In this document: in pieces, positions 42,211-50,481 of the stretch
How the letters are laid out: each line of letters opens with the position of its first letter
How positions within the stretch are numbered: position 1 is the stretch's first letter
Assembly (NCBI RefSeq): GCF_000733755.1
Contig: NZ_JPOF01000001.1
Location: 186,001-250,000, forward strand
Direction of reading: 5' to 3'
DNA length: 64,000 nucleotides
Source: Lachnoclostridium phytofermentans
GTDB lineage: Bacteria > Bacillota > Clostridia > Lachnospirales > Lachnospiraceae
Translations under genes and position numbers: made by a program
Notes under the pieces: model-generated
The model's database searches: none
The model's input: only the letters and a program-made list of their open reading frames with translations
Told to the model about the DNA's origin: nothing

Positions 42211-43743
42211 ATGAGAATTACAAATAAAATGATGACAAATAATGTTCTTTATAATATCAACAATAATAAGAACAGCATGTCCAAATTAGAGCAACAATAC
42301 TCCACCGGTAAGAAGATTCAGCGTCCTTCGGAAGACCCTATTATTGCTGTACGTGCATTGAAACTTCGAACCAATCTTACAGAACTTAATCAATATTATG
42401 AGAAAAATATTCCGGATGCATTAGCGTGGATGGATTTAACGGAGAGCTCTTTGAGTAATATCAATGAGATTCTAACGAAAATTCATACCTATTGTGTGAA
42501 TGGTTCTAATGATACCTTAACGGAAGAAGATAGAAACAGTCTTGCAGTTAATCTTTCGCAGCTAAAGGATCAGATTTATCAAGAAGGCAATACCAATTAT
42601 GCTGGAAGATATGTTTTTAGTGGTTACAAGACGGATTCTAGTTTAGTTTTCTCCGAAACTACATCAGATTATAATTATACGATCACTGAAAATTTAAGTG
42701 GAACGAATCTCGATGTCATTCAGAGATCGATAAATTCCTTCGAATTATCCTCGTATAATCCAGATGCGCCATGGGACACCAGTTTTGATGAAAAGCCAAA
42801 TTATATCACAGCACATCGTATGAGACTAGCATATAATAACGTCAAGAGTTTGGATGAAGGTCAGTTAAAGATTGAGTTTGCAGAGCAAGATGCTGATGGC
42901 AATGTAATTCTTGACGATGAAGGAAATAAAACGTATACTGAATATGGTGGTATCATTGAATCCAAGTTATCTACAGATGAGGGTGCGTATACACCACCAG
43001 ATGGAACTGCTTATTTTCTAGCGGATACCGGAGAATTAATTTTACCGGAGGATGTGTATCAGGAATTCCGTGATAAAGCGGATATTAAAGTTACTTATGA
43101 GAAGAATTCCTTTGTGAAAAACGATTTAAAACCGGAACATTATTTTGATTGTGTTCAGACGGATCTGACAAGTGATGATTTGGAAGAACGTACTTTTACA
43201 AAGCAGAACCAGGAAATCCGTTATGAAGTAAACTTTAGCCAATCAATGACAATTAATACACAAGGTAGCGATTCTATCACACATGGGATAGGACGAACCA
43301 TTGATGATATAATATTTGCAGTTAACGATGTGATTGAAGTTGAGAAAAAAATTACTGAAGTAAAAAAGATGCTAGAAAGCGGAAATATTACGGAGGAACA
43401 AAAATCAACATTAAATCAAGCATTAGAGGTTTTAACTACGGAAAAAACTCTAAAAGACGAAGTAATGCAAAAAACATTTGGAAATGCGCTTACAGAAGTG
43501 AAAGGACAGCAGAATATAATCAATGTTGCAGTTGCTGATTTGGGAAGCCGTTCTGCAAGAATCCAGCTTACGGAAAGTCGTTTATCGATGGAACAAGTTG
43601 ACTTTGAAGATTTACTTTCAAAGAATGAGGATGCAGATCTTGTAGATACGGTAATCAAATTAAAATCGCAGGAAACCGTTTATAATTCTTCCTTGTCTGC
43701 CGCTGCTAAGATCGTAAAGAATTCTTTATTAGATTTCCTATAG
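42211..43743 (+). CDS. flgL: Hook-filament junction protein FlgL
   Basis: 510 residues, against about 300 in B. subtilis. The N-terminus MRITNKMMTNNVLYNINNNKNSMSKLEQQYSTGKKIQRPSEDPI is cut from the FlgL pattern, and the C-terminal helix is TVIKLKSQETVYNSSLSAAAKIVKNSLLDFL. The extra ~200 residues sit in the middle (about 150-345), so the D2/D3-like surface domain is enlarged. It forms the second junction ring. The start at 42211 has GGAG 6 nt upstream; the ATG at 42199 overlaps it. The last codons are repeated downstream in non-coding copies (see 43717-43845). Confidence 0.9.
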   Translation: MRITNKMMTNNVLYNINNNKNSMSKLEQQYSTGKKIQRPSEDPIIAVRALKLRTNLTELNQYYEKNIPDALAWMDLTESSLSNINEILTKIHTYCVNGSNDTLTEEDRNSLAVNLSQLKDQIYQEGNTNYAGRYVFSGYKTDSSLVFSETTSDYNYTITENLSGTNLDVIQRSINSFELSSYNPDAPWDTSFDEKPNYITAHRMRLAYNNVKSLDEGQLKIEFAEQDADGNVILDDEGNKTYTEYGGIIESKLSTDEGAYTPPDGTAYFLADTGELILPEDVYQEFRDKADIKVTYEKNSFVKNDLKPEHYFDCVQTDLTSDDLEERTFTKQNQEIRYEVNFSQSMTINTQGSDSITHGIGRTIDDIIFAVNDVIEVEKKITEVKKMLESGNITEEQKSTLNQALEVLTTEKTLKDEVMQKTFGNALTEVKGQQNIINVAVADLGSRSARIQLTESRLSMEQVDFEDLLSKNEDADLVDTVIKLKSQETVYNSSLSAAAKIVKNSLLDFL

Positions 43744-43845
43744 AGAAGTGGGTAAGCTCATTCTTAAGAATTCGTTATTAGATTTCCTATAGAGAAATAG
43801 ATAAGCTCATTACGAATTCATTATTAGATTTTCTATAAAGTAGAA
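43717..43845 (+). repeat. Three tandem copies of the flgL 3' end
   Basis: The last codons of flgL plus ~22 bp of downstream sequence (43717-43765) are repeated at 43766-43811 and, more diverged, from 43812. Each begins AAGAATTC-like, then TTATTAGATTTCCTATAGAGAA. Copy 2 still encodes KNSLLDFL and a stop. Copy 3 leads into the fliW RBS. The decay gradient (copy 3 most changed) suggests an old duplication. Confidence 0.85.
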
Positions 43846-43858
43846 AGGAAGAGTACTT

Positions 43859-44326
43859 ATGGTAATAGCAACAAAGCACTTTGGTGAAATAGAGTTAGAA
43901 GAAGATAAGATCCTAACATTTGAACATGGGATATTTGGATTTGAGAATTGCAAACGATATACCATTCTTTATAATGGAGAGGACGAGAATAGCAGTGTAA
44001 TCTCCTGGTTGCAAAGTTTGGATGAGGTATCCCTTGCGTTACCTATTATTCAACCTAGCTACGTGCTTGAAAATTATAATCCATTTATAGAGGATGAGTT
44101 ATTGGTGTCATTAGGTGACATCAAAGAAGAAAACATCGTTGTTTTCTTGACGTTAACTGTACCTTCAGACTTAACTAAAATGACATCAAATCTGAAAGCT
44201 CCGATTATTATTAATACAGCAAATAAAAAGGGCTGCCAGGTTGTAGTTGAAGATCCTAATTATATAGTTAAATATCCAGTCTATGAGATATTTCAAAATA
44301 GAGCTAAGGAGGATGGAGAATGCTAG
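43859..44326 (+). CDS. fliW: Flagellar assembly factor FliW
   Basis: 155 residues. FliW binds flagellin and also antagonises CsrA, so free FliW allows flagellin translation. Motifs: [82 protein letters not shown]. The length is normal. AAAGGAAGAG precedes the ATG. Its stop overlaps the csrA start (ATGCTAG), giving translational coupling with the protein it regulates, the same pairing as in B. subtilis. Confidence 0.95.
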   Translation: MVIATKHFGEIELEEDKILTFEHGIFGFENCKRYTILYNGEDENSSVISWLQSLDEVSLALPIIQPSYVLENYNPFIEDELLVSLGDIKEENIVVFLTLTVPSDLTKMTSNLKAPIIINTANKKGCQVVVEDPNYIVKYPVYEIFQNRAKEDGEC

Positions 44327-44538
44327 CTTTATCAAGAAAATTAAACGAATCCATCATGCTTGGTAATGATATTGAAATCACTATATTAGAAATTAAAGGT
44401 GATCAAGTAAAAATAGGAATCAATGCACCGAAATCGGTTCCAATTTATAGAAAGGAAATATACCTTCAGATACAAGAATCTAATAAAGAGGCTGTTGATG
44501 GAAGCGTTTCCTTAGAAGAGTTGCGTAAGTTGTTTTAG
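44320..44538 (+). CDS. csrA: Carbon storage regulator CsrA
   Basis: 72 residues. An RNA-binding dimer that blocks translation of target mRNAs, notably flagellin in Firmicutes. The family signature [48 protein letters not shown] is complete. The ATG overlaps the fliW stop; the RBS GGAGG lies inside fliW. A terminator hairpin follows at 44633. Expected target: the leader of the flagellin gene at 49117, which carries GGA-containing sequence (GGTGGCATGGATG, AAGGAGG). Confidence 0.95.
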   Translation: MLALSRKLNESIMLGNDIEITILEIKGDQVKIGINAPKSVPIYRKEIYLQIQESNKEAVDGSVSLEELRKLF

Positions 44539-44632
44539 TAATATATTACGGAACATCAATTTTAGTTTTATGTTATATTTACTATGGTTTGCTATATAGG
44601 ATTTGTATCATAGAAATCCTTAATATATGGGA

Positions 44633-44675
44633 GGGGCTTTGACGGGAATAGTTGTACCAGTCATAGCCCCGTTTT
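44633..44675 (+). terminator. Terminator after csrA
   Basis: GGGGCTTTGAC pairs with GTCATAGCCCC (one mismatch) around a 16-nt loop, followed by GTTTTG. Confidence 0.65.
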
Positions 44676-44788
44676 GTTTAAACAAAGAGATAAGAATGAA
44701 AGAAGATGTTCATTTTGATAATTGTGCTGAAACAAAGAATTGCAATCATTATGAAAAGGTGCAAAAGCGCCAGAAGCGAGGTTATTGA

Positions 44789-45277
44789 GTGGAAACAAAT
44801 GAAATAATGAAGACATATTTAAGAGCATTAGTTATTAGTTTGGAAAAGAAAGAGCAAGTACTAACTAACCTAATATCAATTACAAAAAAGCAAAAGATAG
44901 CCTTAGAATCTCAACCACCAAGTGTAGAGCAATTTAAATCAGAAGTATCCAAAAAAGAAGAACTGATTAAAGAAATTAAAGAGCTAGATGTGCAATTTGA
45001 ATCTTTGTATCAAAAGGTAATAGGTTATGTCAGAAATGAAATTTCAGAATTTACTATGGAAATTCAAAAAATGCAAAAAATGATACCTATCGTTGTAGAA
45101 CTTGGAGTTACGTTGCGAGGATTAGAGCAGCACAACAAAATGAAACTGGAGCTAATATCAGCTACCAAGGGGCATGAAGCTGTTAATATGAAAAAGAGTA
45201 GCAAGTCGGTAGCAGATTACTATCGAGCAATTCATAGTTTGAAAGATAATAAGTCTTGTCTTGACCAAAAGAAGTAA
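44789..45277 (+). CDS. Coiled-coil protein, probable flagellar export chaperone (FlgN/FliT-like)
   Basis: 162 residues, almost all helix: ALVISLEKKEQVLTNLISITKKQKIAL, FKSEVSKKEELIKEIKELDVQFESLYQKV, EIQKMQKMIPIVVELGVTLRGLEQ. The length, coiled-coil layout and placement between csrA and flaG/fliD match FlgN/FliT-type chaperones, which keep junction or cap proteins from polymerising before export. Sequence identity to named families is too low for me to pick one; FliT for FliD is the most likely guess. Initiation is at GTG 44789, 6 nt after GAGG. It probably starts its own transcript after the csrA terminator. Confidence 0.55.
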   Translation: METNEIMKTYLRALVISLEKKEQVLTNLISITKKQKIALESQPPSVEQFKSEVSKKEELIKEIKELDVQFESLYQKVIGYVRNEISEFTMEIQKMQKMIPIVVELGVTLRGLEQHNKMKLELISATKGHEAVNMKKSSKSVADYYRAIHSLKDNKSCLDQKK

Positions 45278-45473
45278 TTTGGATAAATAAATCAGTGTAA
45301 TTCTATCTAGTGGAAGTGTTGTAAGTTGATGTTTGAAGGATGAAATTGTAAAGATAAGTAGATATTTTTATCGATTACTCTTTACTAAATTGAAAAGGTG
45401 ACGATATATACATAAGACAGAGTAAATTTGCATAAAAAAGGATATTTTATATAGTTCACATGGAGGTGGAGTT

Positions 45474-45857
45474 ATGGAATTAAAGCCCATAAATGGAATA
45501 GCAAATTACGCAGAGTCACCGGGAGTATCCCCTACAATGGGAAAATCGGGAGCTGCAACAGGATTACCAGTTCAGAAAAAATCATCAGCTGAAGGCATGA
45601 GCATGTCAAATAACGGCACTAACAATCAATCAAATGAACAGCAGATAAAGTCAGCTGTGGATAAAGCTAATAAAGCAATGAAACATACACAAACGAGATG
45701 TGAGTTTTCCTATCATGAACCTACAAGGAGTATATCAATTAAGATAATTGATACTCAAACAGATGAGGTATTGCGAGAGGTCCCACCAGAAAAAATTCTT
45801 GATATGATCGAGAAGATGTGGGAGATGGCAGGGATACTCGTTGACGAAAAAAGATAA
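45474..45857 (+). CDS. flaG: FlaG family flagellar protein
   Basis: 127 residues. The first ~55 are disordered and Ser/Asn/Gly-rich. The FlaG domain follows: VDKANKAMKHTQTRCEFSYHEPTRSISIKIIDTQTDEVLREVPPEKILDMIEKMWEMAGILVDEKR, with the signature REVPPEKILD. FlaG modulates filament length in several bacteria. TGGAGGTGGAG precedes the ATG. It lies 14 bp before fliD, the usual order flaG-fliD-fliS. Confidence 0.93.
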   Translation: MELKPINGIANYAESPGVSPTMGKSGAATGLPVQKKSSAEGMSMSNNGTNNQSNEQQIKSAVDKANKAMKHTQTRCEFSYHEPTRSISIKIIDTQTDEVLREVPPEKILDMIEKMWEMAGILVDEKR

Positions 45858-45871
45858 GGAGGTTTCATAAT

Positions 45872-47938
45872 ATGCCAATACGTTTATCGGGAATTGCATC
45901 AAATATGGATACAGATGCCATTGTAAAAGAGTTAATGAATGCTCAGAGTTTAAAAAAGACGAAAGTTGAAAATAAGCTTACAAAATTACAATGGACTAAA
46001 GATGTCTGGAAGGACATGAACTCTAAGATTTATAAGTTTTATACTGGTCCATTATCAAAGCTAAAAACACAAGGTAGTTATGCAACAAAAAAAGCTACAT
46101 CCTCCAATGAGAGTAAGGTTACGGTTAAAGCAGGCGTAGGAGCAGCAACTGGTTCTCATAATGTACAGGTGAAACAACTTGCGAGTGCTCAATATGTGAC
46201 TGGAGTAAAACTAGGAGATAATGTTACAGGAAATACAAAATTGTCAGAACTAGGATTTGATGTGTTAAATGGCAAAGAATCAGTAGTTCAAATCACCAAT
46301 GGTGGTAAGGTTACAGAACTTTATGTAACAAAAGAAACCACTTTAAGTGATTTTACTGAAGCTTGTAATAAGGCAGGTTTAAATGCAAGTTTTGACAATA
46401 CACAGAAACGAATATTTCTTAGTTCTAAGCAAAGTGGCGAGGATAATGTATTTTCTATAGTAACAAAAACTGTAAATGTATCTACAGACAGAGAAGATGT
46501 TCGTAATTTATTAGGGTATCATAATTCCACTACGTCTGGGACAACAAGGTATGAGATGGATAAAGCCATTGATACCTATGTTAAATTGAAATCTAAGGAT
46601 GGGGCAAGAACTGCAGAAGAAGAAAAAACTTTTGAAGCTACTGTTAAGAAGTTAAATGACTATATGAAGAGCAATACAACTTCAAAATTAAGTAATGGTT
46701 ATGAAAGCGCGCTTGCTGAGGAATTGGCAGCAGCTGGAGTAAAGAGTGCTACAGAAGCTGAACAGGACGCAAGAAATAACTATACTGGTGACCCAGATGA
46801 CCAAAAAGCGATAGATGCTGCTGTAAAAAGTGCAATTAATGCAGAAAGAAATAAATTTGTTAAATATTATCAAAATCAGTATCAAGAAATTTTAGGCAAA
46901 GACTCAGCTTCTTTAACAGAAGAGGAAAAGAAAAATCCTTATTATGTGAATCAAACAAACATGATTTTAGCATTAGAGGGAGCTGCAGCCACTGAAGTTG
47001 CTCCAGGAGAAGAAATTAATACTAATAGCTTAGATAATATTGGAATTGGAACTATTACTAATATTATGGAAGGGGATAAATTAGTTAGTAAATCTACAGT
47101 ACCTGGTGCATCTGTTGTAAGTGCTGCTAATAGTATTATCGTATATAATGGCGCTGAATTAGAAGGAAGTTCAAACCAAGTAACCGCGAATGGCGTAACG
47201 TTTGAATTACATGGCGTAACAGAAGGGTCTGATACGGTTTCCTTAACGATTGCAAATGATACAGATGCCGTTTATGATATGGTTCGTAATTTTGTGAAAG
47301 GATACAATGAGCTTTTACAGGAGATGAATACTCTATATAATGCAAACTCCTCTAGGGGCTATAATCCTTTGACTGATGACGAAAAAGAGGCTATGACAGA
47401 TGATCAAATCGAGAAATGGGAGCAAAAAATTAAAGACTCTTTATTACGTCGTGATGATAAGTTAAGCGGTGTTCTATCTACGATGAGAACTAATATGGCA
47501 GGAAGTGTAACTGTGAATGGAAAGAATTTATCACTCTCAACATTTGGCATAGTTACAGGAGCTTATACAGAGAAAGGTATATTGCATATAGCTGGAGATA
47601 GTGAGGATTCATTATATGCTGGAGATACTGACAAGCTAAAGAAGGCTTTATCAGAAAACCCTGATGAAGTAATTCAGGTTCTAACAAAATTAGCAAACAA
47701 CCTTTACCAAGATATATCCGATAAGATGAAAAGTACTTCCCTAAGTAGTGCTTTAACTATCTATAACGACAAAGAAATGGATAAATTAGAAACCCGTTAC
47801 AAAAAAGATTTGGCAACGTTAGAAAAGAAATTGAAGAATATGGAAGATCGTTACTATAAGCAGTTTTCCGCTATGGAAACTGCTATGAGTAAACTAAATT
47901 CTCAGTCTAGCCAGTTATCTAGTATGTTGGGCTTGTAA
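45872..47938 (+). CDS. fliD: Flagellar filament cap protein FliD
   Basis: 688 residues. FliD caps the filament and inserts flagellin. The N-terminal D0 region is RLSGIASNMDTDAIVKELMNAQSLKKTKVENKLTKLQW. FliD_N continues to ~110 (QVKQLASAQYVTGV). The C-terminal helices are NLYQDISDKMKSTSLSSAL, then DKLETRYKKDLATLEKKLKNMEDRYYKQFSAMETAMSKLNSQSSQLSSML. The middle (~200-400) is a large, charged, variable insertion, which makes it longer than B. subtilis FliD (~500). AAGGAGG lies 10 nt before the ATG. Confidence 0.95.
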   Translation: MPIRLSGIASNMDTDAIVKELMNAQSLKKTKVENKLTKLQWTKDVWKDMNSKIYKFYTGPLSKLKTQGSYATKKATSSNESKVTVKAGVGAATGSHNVQVKQLASAQYVTGVKLGDNVTGNTKLSELGFDVLNGKESVVQITNGGKVTELYVTKETTLSDFTEACNKAGLNASFDNTQKRIFLSSKQSGEDNVFSIVTKTVNVSTDREDVRNLLGYHNSTTSGTTRYEMDKAIDTYVKLKSKDGARTAEEEKTFEATVKKLNDYMKSNTTSKLSNGYESALAEELAAAGVKSATEAEQDARNNYTGDPDDQKAIDAAVKSAINAERNKFVKYYQNQYQEILGKDSASLTEEEKKNPYYVNQTNMILALEGAAATEVAPGEEINTNSLDNIGIGTITNIMEGDKLVSKSTVPGASVVSAANSIIVYNGAELEGSSNQVTANGVTFELHGVTEGSDTVSLTIANDTDAVYDMVRNFVKGYNELLQEMNTLYNANSSRGYNPLTDDEKEAMTDDQIEKWEQKIKDSLLRRDDKLSGVLSTMRTNMAGSVTVNGKNLSLSTFGIVTGAYTEKGILHIAGDSEDSLYAGDTDKLKKALSENPDEVIQVLTKLANNLYQDISDKMKSTSLSSALTIYNDKEMDKLETRYKKDLATLEKKLKNMEDRYYKQFSAMETAMSKLNSQSSQLSSMLGL

Positions 47939-47967
47939 ATGATATGGAAAAGTAGGAGGATTTTAAT

Positions 47968-48348
47968 ATGGCTCAAAATGCGGCAAGTATATATCAAGGA
48001 ACTAAGATAAATACGGCTTCACCGGCAGAGCTAACATTAATGCTATATGAAGGTGCAATTAAGTTTTGCAACAAAGCATTATATGGTTTAGAACAGGATG
48101 ATTATGCAAAAGTAAATGAAAATTTATTAAAAGCTCAAAGAATAATTACAGAGCTTCGTTCTACATTAGACTTTAAGTATCCGATAGCAAGCGAATTTGA
48201 AACAGTATATGATTATATTTATCGTAGATTAGTTGACGCAAATATTAAAAAAGATACTGAGATTTTAGAAGAAGCGCTTGACTACATTCGTCAGATGAAG
48301 GATACATGGAAAGAAGTAATGAAAAAAAATAATATCTATGTTCAATAG
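47968..48348 (+). CDS. fliS: Flagellar export chaperone FliS
   Basis: 126 residues. FliS binds the C-terminus of unfolded flagellin. Family signature: AASIYQGTKINTASPAELTLMLYEGAIKFCNKAL, then QRIITELRSTLDFKYPIASEFETVYDYIYRRLVDAN and MKDTWKEVM. AGGAGG precedes the ATG and fliD ends 29 bp before. A long hairpin (48359-48403) lies just after the stop. Confidence 0.95.
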   Translation: MAQNAASIYQGTKINTASPAELTLMLYEGAIKFCNKALYGLEQDDYAKVNENLLKAQRIITELRSTLDFKYPIASEFETVYDYIYRRLVDANIKKDTEILEEALDYIRQMKDTWKEVMKKNNIYVQ

Positions 48349-48358
48349 GTAAATTAGG

Positions 48359-48403
48359 GCCGTTGTAGTAAAGAAATTTGTGATTTTTCTTTATTACAAC
48401 GGC
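48359..48403 (+). terminator. Long hairpin after fliS, terminator or attenuator
   Basis: GCCGTTGTAGTAAAGAAA pairs almost perfectly with TTTCTTTATTACAACGGC around TTTGTGATT. There is no T-tract right after the stem, so it may protect or attenuate the message rather than stop it. Confidence 0.6.
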
Positions 48404-48454
48404 TATGGCGATTTTACCAGTGAGTTGGCTTGCCATACTATGGAAGGAGGCTTC

Positions 48455-48925
48455 ATGAAAGACGAAAAAATTCTTAAACTATTAGAGATTCTAGATAGGA
48501 AAAAAGAGTGCCTGAAAGCAATATTGAGTGTAGTGAAAGAACAAGAAAAAATAGAGTTTGTTCAAGAAAATGATCTTGAAATATTCGAAGAATATATTGA
48601 GGATAAAGAAGATTTGATCATAACACTCTCTCAATTAAATCAAGAATATGAAGAGTTTATAGAACAAATAGGTGAAGTAAGTTCTAATAGACCATATAGT
48701 ACTATGGAACAGCAAGCCAAATTAGAAAATCAAGAAATAATATCACTTAGTGAAGAGATACAAGCTTTGGAGCAGAAGAGTAGAGTGAAATTTGAAGCTT
48801 ATGTTAGAAAAGAAAGAGAGAAGATTAAAAGTTTCCGTTTAAATAATCAGATGACATCGAGTTATTACAAGAATATGAATGGAAGACAATTAGACGACTC
48901 TTATTTTATGGATAGAAGAAAATAG
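48455..48925 (+). CDS. Coiled-coil protein between fliS and flagellin, probable flagellar chaperone
   Basis: 156 residues, acidic N-terminal half and a basic C-terminus. Helices: KILKLLEILDRKKECLKAILSVVKEQEKIEF, EDKEDLIITLSQLNQEYEEFIEQIG, EEIQALEQKSRVKFEAYVRKEREKIKSF. The tail (SSYYKNMNGRQLDDSYFMDRRK) is polar. It resembles the FlgN/FliT-type proteins but is not close to a named one. The ATG at 48455 follows GGAAGGAGG; the frame extends upstream only through the hairpin. The place (after fliS, before flagellin) suggests a filament-protein chaperone. Confidence 0.5.
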   Translation: MKDEKILKLLEILDRKKECLKAILSVVKEQEKIEFVQENDLEIFEEYIEDKEDLIITLSQLNQEYEEFIEQIGEVSSNRPYSTMEQQAKLENQEIISLSEEIQALEQKSRVKFEAYVRKEREKIKSFRLNNQMTSSYYKNMNGRQLDDSYFMDRRK

Positions 48926-48999
48926 AGTAGATGAAGCAGGGAAAATTCTGAGGATTAGTTAAATTAAAAAAGTACAGAAAAAATATAAAATAATGCTAT

Positions 49000-49026
49000 T
49001 AACTTTATTGCATAAACATTCGATAT
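49000..49026 (+). promoter_or_regulatory. Predicted sigma-28 promoter for flagellin
   Basis: TAAC, 15 bp, then TTCGATAT resembles the SigD consensus TAAA-N15-GCCGATAT. The transcript start would be ~85 nt before the flagellin ATG. Downstream, AGTAAAGCA-AA-TGCTTTTACT (49034-49053) is a leader hairpin next to GGA-containing sequence, fitting CsrA control. Confidence 0.6.
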
Positions 49027-49116
49027 ATAGGATAAGTAAAGCAAATGCTTTTACTGAATAGTAAAAACAAAAATCGGTGGCATGGATGCTGCTGAAAATT
49101 CAAGGAGGAAAAAATT

Positions 49117-49956
49117 ATGATTATTCAACACAATATGACATCTGCGAATACTAACAGACAGTTAGGTATTACAACAGGAAATTTAGCAAAATCTAGTGAG
49201 AAGTTATCTTCTGGTTACAGAATTAACCGTGCTGGTGATGATGCAGCTGGTCTTTCCATTTCTGAAAAAATGCGTGGACAGATCCGTGGTCTTGATCAGG
49301 CTTCTACAAACGCTCAGGATGGTATTTCTTTAATCCAAACAGCAGAAGGTGCTTTAAACGAAGTACATTCCGTTCTTCAGAGAATGAGAGAGTTAACAGT
49401 ACAAGCATCCAATGATACTAACGTAACAGCTGACCGTGCAGCGATCTCTGCAGAAATCACAGCACTTGCTAGTGAAATCACTCGTATCGGTAGCCAGACA
49501 GAATTCAATACTCAGAAGTTATTCGATGGTAACTTTACTGATAAGCAGCTTCAGCTAGGCGCTAATGCTGGACAGACAATTACTTTTGATATCGATCAAA
49601 TCGCTGCTGCTGCTGTAGGTGCTGATGCAATCGACGTATCTGGTATTGCTAATACTATTGAAACTGGAACAGCTGCTAATATTTCTTCAGCTATTAAAAC
49701 AGTTAATGATGCATTAGAATCTGTTTCAACTTCTCGTTCTTCACTTGGTGCATTACAGAACAGATTAGAGCATACTATTGCAAATGCTGATAACACTTCA
49801 GAGAATTTACAGTCTGCAGAATCTCGTATCCGTGATGTAAACATGGCAAAAGAGATGGTTAAGTACTCTAAGGATAATATCCTTCAGCAGGCTGCTCAGT
49901 CAATGCTTGCTCAAGCAAATCAATCAACACAGGGTGTTTTATCTTTATTAAGATAA
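49117..49956 (+). CDS. hag: Flagellin
   Basis: 279 residues, short like B. subtilis Hag. N-terminal D0/D1: [55 protein letters not shown]-terminal: [68 protein letters not shown]. Only ~70 variable residues (about 150-215) lie between them, rich in Ala, Ser and Thr, which are the expected O-glycosylation sites for pseudaminic acid. AAGGAGG lies before the ATG. A strong terminator follows, so it is a single-gene transcript. Confidence 0.97.
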   Translation: MIIQHNMTSANTNRQLGITTGNLAKSSEKLSSGYRINRAGDDAAGLSISEKMRGQIRGLDQASTNAQDGISLIQTAEGALNEVHSVLQRMRELTVQASNDTNVTADRAAISAEITALASEITRIGSQTEFNTQKLFDGNFTDKQLQLGANAGQTITFDIDQIAAAAVGADAIDVSGIANTIETGTAANISSAIKTVNDALESVSTSRSSLGALQNRLEHTIANADNTSENLQSAESRIRDVNMAKEMVKYSKDNILQQAAQSMLAQANQSTQGVLSLLR

Positions 49957-49971
49957 TAAAATCCAAAAAAG

Positions 49972-50000
49972 AAAGGTTACATTATGTAACCTTTTTTTTT
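49972..50000 (+). terminator. Flagellin terminator
   Basis: AAAGGTTACAT and ATGTAACCTTT form an 11-bp stem, followed by nine or more T. It is 15 bp past the flagellin stop. Confidence 0.92.
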
Positions 50001-50145
50001 ATGTATGCAGATGTTATACTTTATCTTAGCTTATAATTGCAGAAATATTTCATTAGTGTTAAGATTATAAGATATTGTCCGATATATTAGGTAAAAATGC
50101 ATTTGGTTATAGTATGTCAATAATCACTATAAAATTGGAGATAAA

Positions 50146-50469
50146 ATGGAAGAATTAAAAAAGTCGATAACGGACATTGCAAAAAAGTTAAAAGCAGTAG
50201 CTATTAAATTATATCAAATGAAAGAATCAGAGGGATACTCTGATTTTGCTGAATTAATAGGTGAAATGTCCCAATTAGTAAGTACTATATATGTAGTAAA
50301 AAGTCAAAGTAATGAATTAATGTTTCATGAAACTGAATTTCTTCAAAAATTAACATTGGCTGTGAAGGCTTTAGAAGATAGAGATACTATAATGTTAGCT
50401 GATATTTTATATTACGAATTAAAGCCTCAATTATTGGATTTGAGAAACTATCTTGAAATGACAAATTAA
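50146..50469 (+). CDS. Small helical protein upstream of the Maf glycosyltransferase
   Basis: 107 residues, all helix: ELKKSITDIAKKLKAVAIKLYQMKESEGY, DFAELIGEMSQLVSTIYVVKSQSNELMFH, FLQKLTLAVKALEDRDTIMLADILYYELKPQLLDLRNYLEM. No signal or membrane segment. GGAG lies before the ATG, and its stop touches the Maf gene, so the two are co-translated or coupled. I do not recognise the family. Its position between flagellin and Maf makes a role in flagellin glycosylation or export plausible. Confidence 0.7.
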   Translation: MEELKKSITDIAKKLKAVAIKLYQMKESEGYSDFAELIGEMSQLVSTIYVVKSQSNELMFHETEFLQKLTLAVKALEDRDTIMLADILYYELKPQLLDLRNYLEMTN

Positions 50470-50481
50470 GTGGAGGTTGGA

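Noticed and set aside
49034-49053. Terminator before flagellin
   Set aside because: The hairpin lies in the leader after the sigma-28 promoter without a T-tract, so it is more likely a regulatory leader element.
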